A DNA stretch of 64,000 nt from the NCBI RefSeq assembly GCF_025464955.1, contig NZ_JAODNM010000114.1:1-64000 (forward strand), in the 5' to 3' direction. A model generated the notes under the pieces. The model made no database searches, was not told the origin of the DNA, and saw nothing but the letters and a program-made list of their open reading frames with translations. Made by a program: the position numbers and the translations under genes. Shown piece after piece: positions 23,963 to 32,102 of this stretch; within the stretch, counting starts at the first letter, position 1; every line of letters begins with the position of its first letter. Source of the DNA: Amycolatopsis sp. (GTDB taxonomy: Bacteria; Actinomycetota; Actinomycetes; Mycobacteriales; Pseudonocardiaceae).

Positions 23963-24434
23963 ACCTCGCGTGGAAGCTCGCCGCCGTGCGGACGGGCGCT
24001 GCCGGCCCCGACCTCCTGGCCAGCTACGACGCCGAGCGGCGTCCGGTGGCCTGGCTCTGTCATGAGCAGCTGTTCGCCCGGAACGACGGGCACGCCCAGG
24101 GTGCTGCCGCCGCAGACGTGGCGATCATCGGCAACGTCGCGATGTCAGTCGGCCATCTGCACCGCTCGTCGGCGGTGCTGGGGGCAGGGGAGGATCTGCC
24201 GCAGGCGCGGCGGCCGAGCGAGTGGGGCGGCCGGTCCGGCACCCGCGCGCCGCACCTTTGGCTGCCCGGTGCCGATTTGTCTACATTGGACTGGTTCGGC
24301 CCGGTGGGGCGGCATTGGTCCGGCCGGACGGGATCATCGCGTGGCGGACCTCGGCCGTGCCGGAAGACCCGCGGTCCGTGCTGGCCGACGTGCTGGCGCA
24401 GCTGGTGTCCCGGCCGGCACTCGTGTCCGCGTGA
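23956..24434 (+). pseudogene. FAD-dependent aromatic monooxygenase remnant
   Basis: Starts abruptly with HRNLAWKLAAV, then GPDLLASYDAERRPVAW, the conserved segment after the FAD domain of PheA/TetX-type hydroxylases; the Rossmann FAD fold is absent. The reading frame continues to LPGADLSTLDWFG, the beginning of the thioredoxin-like C-terminal domain, then breaks. In another frame GAALVRPDGIIAWRTSAVPEDPRSVLADVLAQLV, the family's C-terminus, follows to a stop at 24434. So there is both a 5' loss and an internal deletion with frameshift near 24300. It was probably divergent from the TetR remnant to the left. Confidence 0.65.
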
Positions 24435-24456
24435 CGGCGTCCCGAGCGGTGGTCAC

Positions 24457-24478
24457 GGCAAGTCGGCGGCGAGTTGCG
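24457..24478. repeat. Degenerate single copy of the CGCAACTCG palindrome
   Basis: Matches the 22-bp unit of the elements at 15515-15579 and 36647-36711 at 18 of 22 positions. Only one unit is present here, between a pseudogene and dipZ. Confidence 0.4.
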
Positions 24479-24615
24479 CAGGTGTGGCGCGGTCGTCTGT
24501 TATGGACGATTTGGCCTTGCCCCGTAAGGGATCGGTAACGCTCGGCGGTCCGGCTCGGTGTCAGGGGAGACGTAGGCTGCAGAGGCGAAATCTTTCCGAT
24601 GGCGAGGAGCTGTGC

Positions 24616-26367
24616 ATGATCACCCTGGTCATCGTCGGGTTCCTGGCGGGCGTGATCACGAGTATCTCGCCGTGTGTCCTGCCGGTGCTTCCCGTGGTTT
24701 TGACGAGTGGCGCGGTTCGCCGCGGCGCCGGGACCGGGGAGGCGGGGGCTACCGGGGACACCGAAGCCGCCGAGCCGGTGCGCACCAGGTCGTGGCGGCC
24801 GTACGGGGTGGTCGCGGGGCTGGTGGTGAGCTTCAGCTTGTCGACGCTGTTCGGTTCGCTCGTGCTCAGCGCGTTGCACCTGCCGCAGACCCTGCTGCGC
24901 GACGCGGGGATCGTGGTGCTGGTGATCATCGGGCTCGGGCTGATTTTCCACCGGGTCGGCGATCTCCTCGAGCGCCCGTTCGCGCGGTTGCGGGGGCGGC
25001 CGGTCAACCCCGACAGCAACGGTCTGGTCGTCGGCCTCGGGCTCGGCCTGCTTTTCGTCCCCTGCGCGGGTCCTGTGCTGGCGACGATCGCGGTGGTCGG
25101 GGCCAGTCACCATGTCGGGTTCGGCGCTGTCGTCCTGACCATCGCTTTCGGCGTGGGGACCGGGGTTCCGCTGCTGATCCTGGCGTTGGCGGGCAACGCG
25201 CTCGCCCGCCGCACGGGGTTCCTGCGCCGCCGCGCCCCGGCCCTGCGGATCAGCGCCGGGGTGGTCATGATCGTCGTGGCGGCCCTGATCGGGTTCAACC
25301 TCACCGACGGGTTGCAGCGCAGCGTGCCCGGTTACACCGCAGCGCTGCAGCAGTCGGTCGAGGGCGACCCGGGGGCGACGAACCAGTTGCACCAGCTCAC
25401 GTCCGGCGGCGGCAGCGCGACTGCCACCGGCGTCGGCAACACCTGCACCGAGACCGAGCCGACCTTGCAGGACTGCGGGACAGCGCCGGCGTTCACCGGG
25501 ATCAACGGCTGGCTGAACACCCCGGGGGACAAGCCGCTCACGCTCGCCGGGCTGCGCGGCAAGGTGGTCCTGATCGACTTCTGGACCTACAGCTGTATCA
25601 ACTGCCAGCGGACGCTGCCTCATCTCGAGGCCTGGTCCCGGGCGTATGTGAACGCGGGCCTGGTCGTGATCGGGGTGCACACACCGGAGTTCGCGTTCGA
25701 GCACGACACGGCGAACGTGACCCAGCAGGCGCACAGCCTCGGGGTGAACTACCCGATCGCGATCGACAACGACTACGGCACCTGGAACGCCTACGCCAAC
25801 CAATACTGGCCCGCCGAGTACCTCATCGACCAGTCTGGCCAGATCCGGCACACCAACTTCGGCGAGGGCGACTACGGCGGCACCGAGGAACTGATCCGGC
25901 AGCTGCTTTCGGACTCCGCCACATCCGGCTCACTGCCCCCGGCGACCGAAGTCCCGGATACGACGCCGACCGAGCAGCAGACCCCGGAAACCTATCTGGG
26001 CTATCAGTACGCGCCGCTGCACACTTCGGGGCAGGCGCCGCAACAGGGCCAGTCGCAGCCGTACGACTTCCCGCCCGGCCTCGAAGCCGATACCTTCGCC
26101 CTGTCCGGAACGTGGAACGCCCAGCCCGAACAGATCACGGCCGGCCCGGACGCCAAGCTGGAGCTCGACTATGAGGCCAGCGATGTCTACCTCGTCCTCG
26201 GCGGGACGGGCACCGTGGCCGTTCAGGTCAACGGAAAGACCAGCTCGATCACCGTGTCCGGGCCGCCCAAGTTCTACACCCTCGTCAGCGGACCCACGGC
26301 CCAGCACGCCGTGCTGAGCCTGTCCGCGACCCCCGGCGTCCAGGCCTACGACTTCACCTTCGGCTAG
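24616..26367 (+). CDS. dipZ: Cytochrome c biogenesis/thiol-redox protein DipZ
   Basis: A 583-residue membrane fusion protein that carries electrons across the membrane to extracytoplasmic thiols. Order: CcdA/DsbD-beta membrane domain (about 1-240) with the two redox cysteines in SPCVLPVLP and FVPCAGPVLA; a secreted thioredoxin/TlpA-like domain (about 300-435) with active site YSCINCQRTLPH; and a C-terminal beta-rich domain (about 450-583) seen in mycobacterial DipZ. An Arg/Glu-rich loop between the first two segments is longer than usual. ATG at 24616 has GAGGAG six bases upstream. It stands alone; the upstream sequence is decayed genes. Confidence 0.93.
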   Translation: MITLVIVGFLAGVITSISPCVLPVLPVVLTSGAVRRGAGTGEAGATGDTEAAEPVRTRSWRPYGVVAGLVVSFSLSTLFGSLVLSALHLPQTLLRDAGIVVLVIIGLGLIFHRVGDLLERPFARLRGRPVNPDSNGLVVGLGLGLLFVPCAGPVLATIAVVGASHHVGFGAVVLTIAFGVGTGVPLLILALAGNALARRTGFLRRRAPALRISAGVVMIVVAALIGFNLTDGLQRSVPGYTAALQQSVEGDPGATNQLHQLTSGGGSATATGVGNTCTETEPTLQDCGTAPAFTGINGWLNTPGDKPLTLAGLRGKVVLIDFWTYSCINCQRTLPHLEAWSRAYVNAGLVVIGVHTPEFAFEHDTANVTQQAHSLGVNYPIAIDNDYGTWNAYANQYWPAEYLIDQSGQIRHTNFGEGDYGGTEELIRQLLSDSATSGSLPPATEVPDTTPTEQQTPETYLGYQYAPLHTSGQAPQQGQSQPYDFPPGLEADTFALSGTWNAQPEQITAGPDAKLELDYEASDVYLVLGGTGTVAVQVNGKTSSITVSGPPKFYTLVSGPTAQHAVLSLSATPGVQAYDFTFG

Positions 26368-26430
26368 TCCCAGCCACTTTTCGGGCTCCTGTCGCGGGGG
26401 CCCGCGGCCCTGTCCGTCCACTTCGGACGG

Positions 26431-26520
26431 ACCTGCGGAGCTCGGTGTCCGGCTGGAACACCACCGAGGCCGACGTCGACCTGAGCGTCGAAGCGGTCGA
26501 CCGCGCGGTCGGCGGCTGAT
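26431..26520 (+). pseudogene. Possible 3' remnant of a class V aminotransferase-like gene
   Basis: The reading frame ending in TGA at 26518-26520 gives DLRSSVSGWNTTEADVDLSVEAVDRAVGG, which looks like the last helix region of class V aminotransferases and cysteine-desulfurase-like proteins (a W/YNT...VD...A.. pattern). There is no start, no lysine site and no upstream homology. The remaining 26368-26661 shows nothing else apart from a CCGTCCACTTCGGACGG inverted repeat near 26411. Weak assignment. Confidence 0.3.
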
Positions 26521-26661
26521 CCCGGCGATCGGAACACGGTCGCGTATTCGGTGCCGCTGAACGGGTTCCGATGTCCCGGGCAGCGGGAAGGCGTCCGGGA
26601 TAGGTCACTTTTCCGGCGATAGCGCTAGTGGGAAACCAGTGGTCTGCACCATGATCGACCC

Positions 26662-27393
26662 ATGACACCAACAAGGGAAGTCGTCGTCACCGGTGGTGGC
26701 ACAGGAATCGGGTACGCCGTCGCGGCCTTGTTCGTGAAGGCGGGGGATTCGGTGACCATCACCGGCCGCCGGGAAAAGGTGCTCGCCGAAGCGGCCGCTC
26801 TGCTGGGTGCGAAGTACGTGGCGTTCGACGCCGCCGACCCGGTCGCGGTCCGCGGCGCGCTGGCCGGGCTACCCGAACAGGTCGACGTACTGATCAACAA
26901 CGCCGGCGGCAACACCGACCGGGTCCGTGACGCCGTCGCCCCCGGTGACCTCGACGGGATCGCCGCGAACTGGGAAGCGAATTTCCAAGCCAACGTGCTG
27001 ACCGCGGTCCTGATGACCGAGGCGCTGAAGCCGCGCTTCGCCGACAACGCGCGCGTCGTCACCATCGGCTCGATCGCGGCCAAGCAGGGGTCCGGCTCCT
27101 ACGGCGCCGCGAAGGCCGCGATCGAGGCGTGGAACGTCGATGTGGCCAAGCAGTTGGCGCCGAAGGGGATCACGGCCAACGTCGTCGCGCCGGGGGTCAT
27201 CGCCGACACCGAGTTCTTCCACGGCACGGTGACCGAGGAGTGGGTGGCCGAGCGGGTCGCTGTCGCGCTGAACAAGCGCGCCGGCAAGCCGGAGGAGGTC
27301 GCGGACCTGCTGTTCTTCCTGGCGAACCCGGGTGCCGGACACCTCACCGGGCAGGTCGTCCACGTCAACGGCGGCGCGCACACCGCCCGCTGA
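26662..27393 (+). CDS. Short-chain dehydrogenase/reductase
   Basis: A 243-residue classical SDR. Seen: VTGGGTGIGYAVA (cofactor glycines, residues 9-21), an Arg pair in GRREKV suggesting NADP(H), NNAGG, catalytic Ser in IGSIAAKQGSGSYGAAKAA with YxxxK, and the APGVIADTEFF segment after it. Monocistronic, convergent with the protease gene to the right. Similar to FabG-like 3-oxoacyl reductases, but substrate cannot be told from sequence. Confidence 0.88.
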   Translation: MTPTREVVVTGGGTGIGYAVAALFVKAGDSVTITGRREKVLAEAAALLGAKYVAFDAADPVAVRGALAGLPEQVDVLINNAGGNTDRVRDAVAPGDLDGIAANWEANFQANVLTAVLMTEALKPRFADNARVVTIGSIAAKQGSGSYGAAKAAIEAWNVDVAKQLAPKGITANVVAPGVIADTEFFHGTVTEEWVAERVAVALNKRAGKPEEVADLLFFLANPGAGHLTGQVVHVNGGAHTAR

Positions 27394-27442
27394 CCGGGAT
27401 TTCCGGTGGCGGGCCGAGACCCGCCACCGGAATCACCCAGCA

Positions 27443-28225
27443 CTAGGACTTGTGGTCGGCGAGCTCCTGGCAGATCCAGTCGCGCAGGACGTCGATCCGC
27501 GCGGTGGTCTCGTCGCCCGCGTGCGGGCAGTCCGGTCCGCTGACCTCGGTGGCGACCAGGCGCGGCGACCCGTACGGGGTTTCGGCGAAGTACGGGGCAC
27601 CTGAGTCGAACGGGCAGGCGCTCGTGGTCTCGGTCGGCCGGTACCCGGCGACGTAGACCTGCGAGGCGTCGGCGCTGGTCACCTTGAACTGCCCGGTCTG
27701 CATGCGGTCGGGTCGATGGGTCAGATCGCCGGTGGCGTCGGCGTCACCCCAGCCGACGAGCCGGAGGATGTCCCCGGCAGCGGGAGCCTTTGTCGACAGC
27801 GCGAGCGGCTTCACCCCGCGGACCGGGGTGGCGAGCTTCGCGATCGCCATATCGGACGTCGGGCTCTGCACGACGTCGACGAGGTCCACCTTGGTCCCGG
27901 TGGTGCCGGACAGCGTCGCCTGCCCGATGGTCGCGATGACCTGGTACCGCGGCGGGCCGCTGACCCGGTGGCGGTCGCCGTCGTGCAGGCAGTGCCCGGC
28001 GGTGATGATCCACTGTGGATCGATCAGCGCGGCCGAGCAGGCGCTGGCCCGGACGACACCGTTGGATTGGGTGATCTTCGGCATCGACAGGGCGACCGAG
28101 AAGCGGTAGGCCCCGTCGGGTACATCCTGTCCGTTCGCGATCGCCGCGGCCGGCGAGGCCTGCACGATCGCCGCCGCGAGCAGCGCGCCGACGGCGACGG
28201 CCAGCGAGCGTTTTCTTCCTGTCAC
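27443..28225 (-). CDS. Secreted trypsin-like serine protease (S1)
   Basis: A 260-residue secreted S1 protease. Signal peptide RKRSLAVAVGALLAAAIVQA ending near PAAA; mature start about IANGQDVPDG, the equivalent of the IVGG activation site. Triad: His in TAGHC, Asp in TSDMAIAKL, Ser in ACPFDSGAPYF. The usual GDSGGP reads FDSGAP, so the residue before Asp is changed and the second Gly is Ala, but Asp-Ser-Gly are kept. Four cysteines fit two disulfides. Start is GTG at 28225 with GGGAG six bases upstream; longer in-frame versions lack a signal peptide at the right place. Confidence 0.85.
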   Translation of the reverse strand: MTGRKRSLAVAVGALLAAAIVQASPAAAIANGQDVPDGAYRFSVALSMPKITQSNGVVRASACSAALIDPQWIITAGHCLHDGDRHRVSGPPRYQVIATIGQATLSGTTGTKVDLVDVVQSPTSDMAIAKLATPVRGVKPLALSTKAPAAGDILRLVGWGDADATGDLTHRPDRMQTGQFKVTSADASQVYVAGYRPTETTSACPFDSGAPYFAETPYGSPRLVATEVSGPDCPHAGDETTARIDVLRDWICQELADHKS

Positions 28226-28436
28226 GAGCAGCTCCCAGTTGTTCAAGGTTTGTGTCCCACCAGTGCAGAGGACAGCAGACCTGGTCTTCGGGCCGGACGC
28301 AACCGATTGGTCCTCAATGGCTCCGTGAGCTTGCGGACAGAAATCCCGCCTTGACAGCGGCGGTGTTGGTAACGAAACTGAACCGGTAAGAAAAATGAAC
28401 CACATGTAGTTGAATCGGAAGCCGAAGGGGATTCGA

Positions 28437-29624
28437 ATGACCGACTCCGTGATCACCCGGCCGGACCTGACTCGCGGCGGGGCATCCGGTTTCGAGGACC
28501 TGCGTCGTGCCGCGTCCGAGAGCTCCGACCTGGCCCGCGAGCTTGCGGCGACCACCGAACAGCAGCGCTCGCTGGCGCCCGAGGTGCTCGCGAAGCTCAA
28601 GGATTCCGGCCTTTTCCGCGCCGGCCTGCCCACCGGGCTCGGTGGCGTCGGCGTGCCGCCCGCGGTGATCCTCGAAACCGCGGAGACGATCGCGCGCGGA
28701 GACGCGTCGACCGGCTGGTGCGTGTCGATCGCCGTCACCAGCAGCCTGCTCGGGGCGTACGTGTCACCGGAAGCCGGGCAAGAGATCTTCGGCGATCCGC
28801 GCACGGTCGCGGCCGGGGTGTGGGCGCCCCGCGCGAAGGGACGCAAGGTCCCGGGCGGGGTCGTGGTGTCCGGTCAGTGGTCGTTCTGCAGCGGCATCAC
28901 CCACGCGGACTGGATGTTCGGCGGTTTCATGCTGGCCGGGGCCGAAGGTGAGGCGCCGGTGATCCGCACTGCGGCGTTTCCCAAGTCCGACCTGCAGGTC
29001 CTCGACACCTGGCACACCTCGGGCCTGCGTGGCACCGGCAGCCACGATTCGGTCGCCGACGAGGTGTTCGTGCCGGACCACCGCGTGTTCTCGGTGATGG
29101 ACGGCCCGCCGGCGGGTGCCGAGCCGTTGCACCGCTTCCCGGTCTTCGGATTTTTCGCGCTGTCGATCGCGGCCGCCGCGCTGGGCAATGCCCGCGGGGC
29201 GATCGACGAGCTGGTCGAGCTGGCCACTTCCAAGGTGACGCTCGGTTCGAGCCGGTCCATCGCCGAACGTTCGCAGACCCAAGCCGCCGTCGCCCAGGCG
29301 GAAGCGGCGTTGCGAGCCGCGCGCGGGCTGTACTACCAGGCCATCGACGACGCCTGGGTCGCTGCCCAGGAGTCTGAGCCGGTCTCCGAGTCGCTGCGGA
29401 TGGGCCTCCGGCTCGCCGCGTCGCACGCCACCCGAACCGCCGCCGAGGTCACCGCGTCGATGTATGACCTGGGCGGCGGCTCGGCCATCTACGAGAAGTC
29501 GCCGCTGCAGCGCCGCTTCCGCGACGCGCACACCGCGACCGCGCACTTCCAGGTCAACCCGGCGAGCTTCGAGCTGACCGGGCGGATCCTGCTCGGCCTG
29601 CCCACCAACACCGGGCAGCTGTGA
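28437..29624 (+). CDS. Acyl-CoA dehydrogenase-fold flavoprotein (group D monooxygenase-like)
   Basis: A 395-residue protein of the acyl-CoA dehydrogenase superfamily, closer to HsaA/HpaB-type two-component monooxygenases and sulfur/nitro oxygenases than to true dehydrogenases. Seen: RAASESSDLARELAATTEQQRSL start, LGGVGVPPAVILETAETIARGDASTGWC, a VVVSGQWSFCSGITHADW segment, DTWHTSGLRGTGSHD and the C-terminal GGGSAIYEKSPLQRRFRDAHTATAHF, all typical of that branch. Start at 28437 has AAGGGG about six bases upstream. It begins a four-gene operon whose stops and starts overlap, with an F420-type enzyme, a quinone-oxidoreductase-like enzyme and an HxlR regulator. It would need a reduced-flavin supplier. 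Confidence 0.85.
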   Translation: MTDSVITRPDLTRGGASGFEDLRRAASESSDLARELAATTEQQRSLAPEVLAKLKDSGLFRAGLPTGLGGVGVPPAVILETAETIARGDASTGWCVSIAVTSSLLGAYVSPEAGQEIFGDPRTVAAGVWAPRAKGRKVPGGVVVSGQWSFCSGITHADWMFGGFMLAGAEGEAPVIRTAAFPKSDLQVLDTWHTSGLRGTGSHDSVADEVFVPDHRVFSVMDGPPAGAEPLHRFPVFGFFALSIAAAALGNARGAIDELVELATSKVTLGSSRSIAERSQTQAAVAQAEAALRAARGLYYQAIDDAWVAAQESEPVSESLRMGLRLAASHATRTAAEVTASMYDLGGGSAIYEKSPLQRRFRDAHTATAHFQVNPASFELTGRILLGLPTNTGQL

Positions 29625-30610
29625 GCAAGGCCGAACTCGGCGTGGTGATGCCGTACTGGCTCGACCGGCCCGACGAAGAAGCCGTCGACATCGCCATCGA
29701 GGCGGACAGGCTGGGCTTCCCGACGGTCTGGGTCGGCGAGATGGTGACCTTCGACGCGTTCGCGCTGGCCACGGCGATCGGTCTCCGCACCGAGCGGATC
29801 GGCCTGCGGGTCGGGCCGCTTGCCGTGGGCGTCCGCAGCCCGGTGGCGCTCGCGTTAGGACTGTCCTCTGTGGCCGGTCTCATCGGACGCCCGGTGGATC
29901 TCGCGCTCGGCGCGGCCAACCCGGCGATCGTCAGCGGCTGGCACGACCGGCCGTGGGACTCGCCCGCGCCGAGGATGCGGGAGTCGGTCCGCGCCGTGCG
30001 CGCGCTGCTCGACGGCGAACGTGCCGACTTCGACGGAAAACACGTGCGGTCGCACGGTTTCCGGCTCCGCAGCCCGCAGCCGTCGGCGTCGATCTCGGTT
30101 GCCGCGTTCGGCCCGGCGATGACGCGTGTCGCCGCCGAAGAAGCCGACGAGATCGTCCTGAACCTCGTCACACCTGAGCACGTCGCCCGGGTACGCGCCG
30201 CCGTCGACGCGCACGCCCGTGCCGCCGGACGGCCCGCGCCCCGTATCGCGGTCTGGGTGACCGGCGCGCTCGATCCCGGTGACGCGGCGATCGCGCAGCT
30301 CGCCGGGCAGCTCGCGGTCTACCTCAAACCGCCCGGCTACGGGGAAATGTTCAGCGAGCTCGGGCACGGCGCGCTCGTGGAACGCGCCCGTGCCGGCACG
30401 CGACGGGCCACGCTCGCCGCGGAAATCCCCGCCGAATTGATCGCGTCCGTGTGTGCCATCGGGTCGGCCGCGCAGGTTTCCGACCGCCTCGCGGCCTACC
30501 ACGCGGCAGGCGCCGATCACGTCGGCGTCGTACCGTGCACTGCTGAAGACCCCGCGGGACACAATGTCCTCGCGGCCTTGTCACCCCTGGAAAAGGAGCT
30601 CACCGCATGA
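29621..30610 (+). CDS. LLM-class flavin/F420-dependent oxidoreductase
   Basis: A 329-residue luciferase-like (LLM) TIM-barrel protein. Seen: LGVVMPYWLDRPDEEAVDIAIEADRLGFPTVWVGEM at the N-terminus, LRTERIGLRVGPLAVGVRSP, and a C-terminal VSDRLAAYHAAGADHVGV, matching F420-dependent members such as those of mycobacteria. The cofactor (F420 or FMN) is not proved by sequence. GTG start overlaps the upstream TGA and its TGA overlaps the next ATG, so it is coupled on both sides. Probably reduces or oxidises the same compound handled by its neighbours. Confidence 0.87.
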   Translation: MSKAELGVVMPYWLDRPDEEAVDIAIEADRLGFPTVWVGEMVTFDAFALATAIGLRTERIGLRVGPLAVGVRSPVALALGLSSVAGLIGRPVDLALGAANPAIVSGWHDRPWDSPAPRMRESVRAVRALLDGERADFDGKHVRSHGFRLRSPQPSASISVAAFGPAMTRVAAEEADEIVLNLVTPEHVARVRAAVDAHARAAGRPAPRIAVWVTGALDPGDAAIAQLAGQLAVYLKPPGYGEMFSELGHGALVERARAGTRRATLAAEIPAELIASVCAIGSAAQVSDRLAAYHAAGADHVGVVPCTAEDPAGHNVLAALSPLEKELTA

Positions 30611-31611
30611 CTCTCGCCAACGCCCAGTACCTGCTCGCGGCTCGCCCGGTCGGCCTGCCGAAGCCGTCGGACTGGGAGTACCGGGAAGAGCCCGCCGCGG
30701 AGGCGGGCGAGGGCCAGTTCCGGGTCCAGCTCGACTACCTTTCGCTCGACCCGGCCATGCGCTCGTGGATGAACGCGGGCCGCTCCTACGTGCCGCCGGT
30801 CGAGATCGGCGAGGTGATGCGCGCGCAGGGGATCGGGCACATCATCGACTCGAACCACCCGAAGTTCGAGGTCGGCGACACCGTATCGGGCGCGTTCGGC
30901 GTCCAGCGGTACGCCGTCTCCGACGGCAAGGGCGTCCAGCAGATCGACACCTCGCTGGCGCCGGCTCCGGTGCAGCTCGGTGTGCTGGGCATCAGCGGGA
31001 TCACCGCGTACTTCGGGCTGATGGACGTCGGGAAGATCAAGGAGGGGGAAACCGTCGTCGTGTCGGCGGCCGCCGGTTCGGTCGGCAACGTCGCCGGGCA
31101 GATCGCGAAGATCAAGGGCTGCCGCACGATCGGGATCGCCGGGGGCGCGGAGAAGTGCCGCGTGCTCGTCGAGGAACTCGGCTTCGACGCCGCGATCGAC
31201 TACAAGGCCGGTGACGTCCGCAAGCAGCTTCGTTCGCTTGCACCCGACGGCGTCGACGTCTTCCTCGACAACGTCGGCGGCGAGATCCTCGAAGCGGTGC
31301 TGGCGTGCCTCGCTCGCGGCGCGCGAGTCGTGTTGAGCGGTGCTGTTTCGCAGTACAACTCCGCGGAGCGGCCGAAGGGCCCGGCCAACTACATGCAGCT
31401 GCTCGTCGCGCGCGCGTCGATGACCGGGTTCGTCGTCTTCGACTACGTCAAGCGCTACCCCGAGGCCATCGCGGAGCTCAGCGGCTGGATCGGCTCCGGG
31501 CAGCTCAAGTCGCGCGAGCACGTCGTCGAAGGCGGGATCGAGAAGTTCCCCGAGACGCTCCTCCAGCTGTTCACCGGCGGGAACACCGGCAAACTCGTCC
31601 TGGCTTTGTGA
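30607..31611 (+). CDS. NADP-dependent oxidoreductase (MDR family, CurA/prostaglandin-reductase-like)
   Basis: A 334-residue zinc-free medium-chain reductase. Seen: YLLAARPVGLPKPSDWEYREE at the N-terminus, LDYLSLDPAMRSWMNAGRSYVPPV (typical of the CurA/leukotriene B4 dehydrogenase subgroup), the nucleotide-binding VSAAAGSVGNVAGQIAKI, IAGGAEKC, and FLDNVGGEILEAVL. Expected to reduce activated double bonds of enones with NADPH. Overlaps the LLM gene by ATGA, and its TGA shares one base with the regulator's ATG. Confidence 0.9.
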   Translation: MTLANAQYLLAARPVGLPKPSDWEYREEPAAEAGEGQFRVQLDYLSLDPAMRSWMNAGRSYVPPVEIGEVMRAQGIGHIIDSNHPKFEVGDTVSGAFGVQRYAVSDGKGVQQIDTSLAPAPVQLGVLGISGITAYFGLMDVGKIKEGETVVVSAAAGSVGNVAGQIAKIKGCRTIGIAGGAEKCRVLVEELGFDAAIDYKAGDVRKQLRSLAPDGVDVFLDNVGGEILEAVLACLARGARVVLSGAVSQYNSAERPKGPANYMQLLVARASMTGFVVFDYVKRYPEAIAELSGWIGSGQLKSREHVVEGGIEKFPETLLQLFTGGNTGKLVLAL

Positions 31612-32078
31612 TGCGCTCCGAACAGGACCTGACCCACCGGTTCGAAGGAGAATCGGTGGGACGCGCGCTGGGCCTGGTCGGTGAGCGGTGGACGTTGCTG
31701 ATCCTCCGCGAGACGTTTTTCGGCGTGCGGCGCTACGGCGAGTTCGCGCGCAACCTGGCCATCCCGCGGCCGACGTTGTCCGCGCGGCTCAAGACGCTCG
31801 TCGACGCCGGGCTGCTGGACCGGGTCCGGTACGCCACCGACCCGGACCGGCACGAGTACCGCCTGACCCAGGCCGGGCGGGACCTGTTCCCGGCGATCGC
31901 GGCGCTGATGCGCTGGGGTGACACGTACCTGGCGGGGCCGGAAGGGCCGCCGATCGTGTTGCGCCACAACGACTGCGGCCACCTCGACGAGCCGTTCCTG
32001 GCTTGCGGGCACTGTGGGGGCCCGATCACCGCGGACAACGTCTCGTCCGAACCCGGCCCCGGCTTTCGAAACAACTGA
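31611..32078 (+). CDS. HxlR family regulator with Cys-rich tail
   Basis: A 155-residue winged-helix regulator. HxlR core about residues 18-105: ALGLVGERWTLLILRETFFGVRRYGEFARNL, IPRPTLSARLKTLVDAGLL, LTQAGRDLFP. The C-terminal about 30 residues carry HNDCGHLDEPFLACGHCGGPI, three cysteines and two histidines in a zinc-ribbon-like spacing. HxlR proteins often sense quinones, aldehydes or other electrophiles through cysteine. Coupled to the redox operon (TGATG overlap), it most likely regulates it. The second HxlR in the window (33625) has a similar Cys tail. Confidence 0.9.
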   Translation: MRSEQDLTHRFEGESVGRALGLVGERWTLLILRETFFGVRRYGEFARNLAIPRPTLSARLKTLVDAGLLDRVRYATDPDRHEYRLTQAGRDLFPAIAALMRWGDTYLAGPEGPPIVLRHNDCGHLDEPFLACGHCGGPITADNVSSEPGPGFRNN

Positions 32079-32102
32079 GTCGTATCCCCTGAACCGGACC
32101 CC

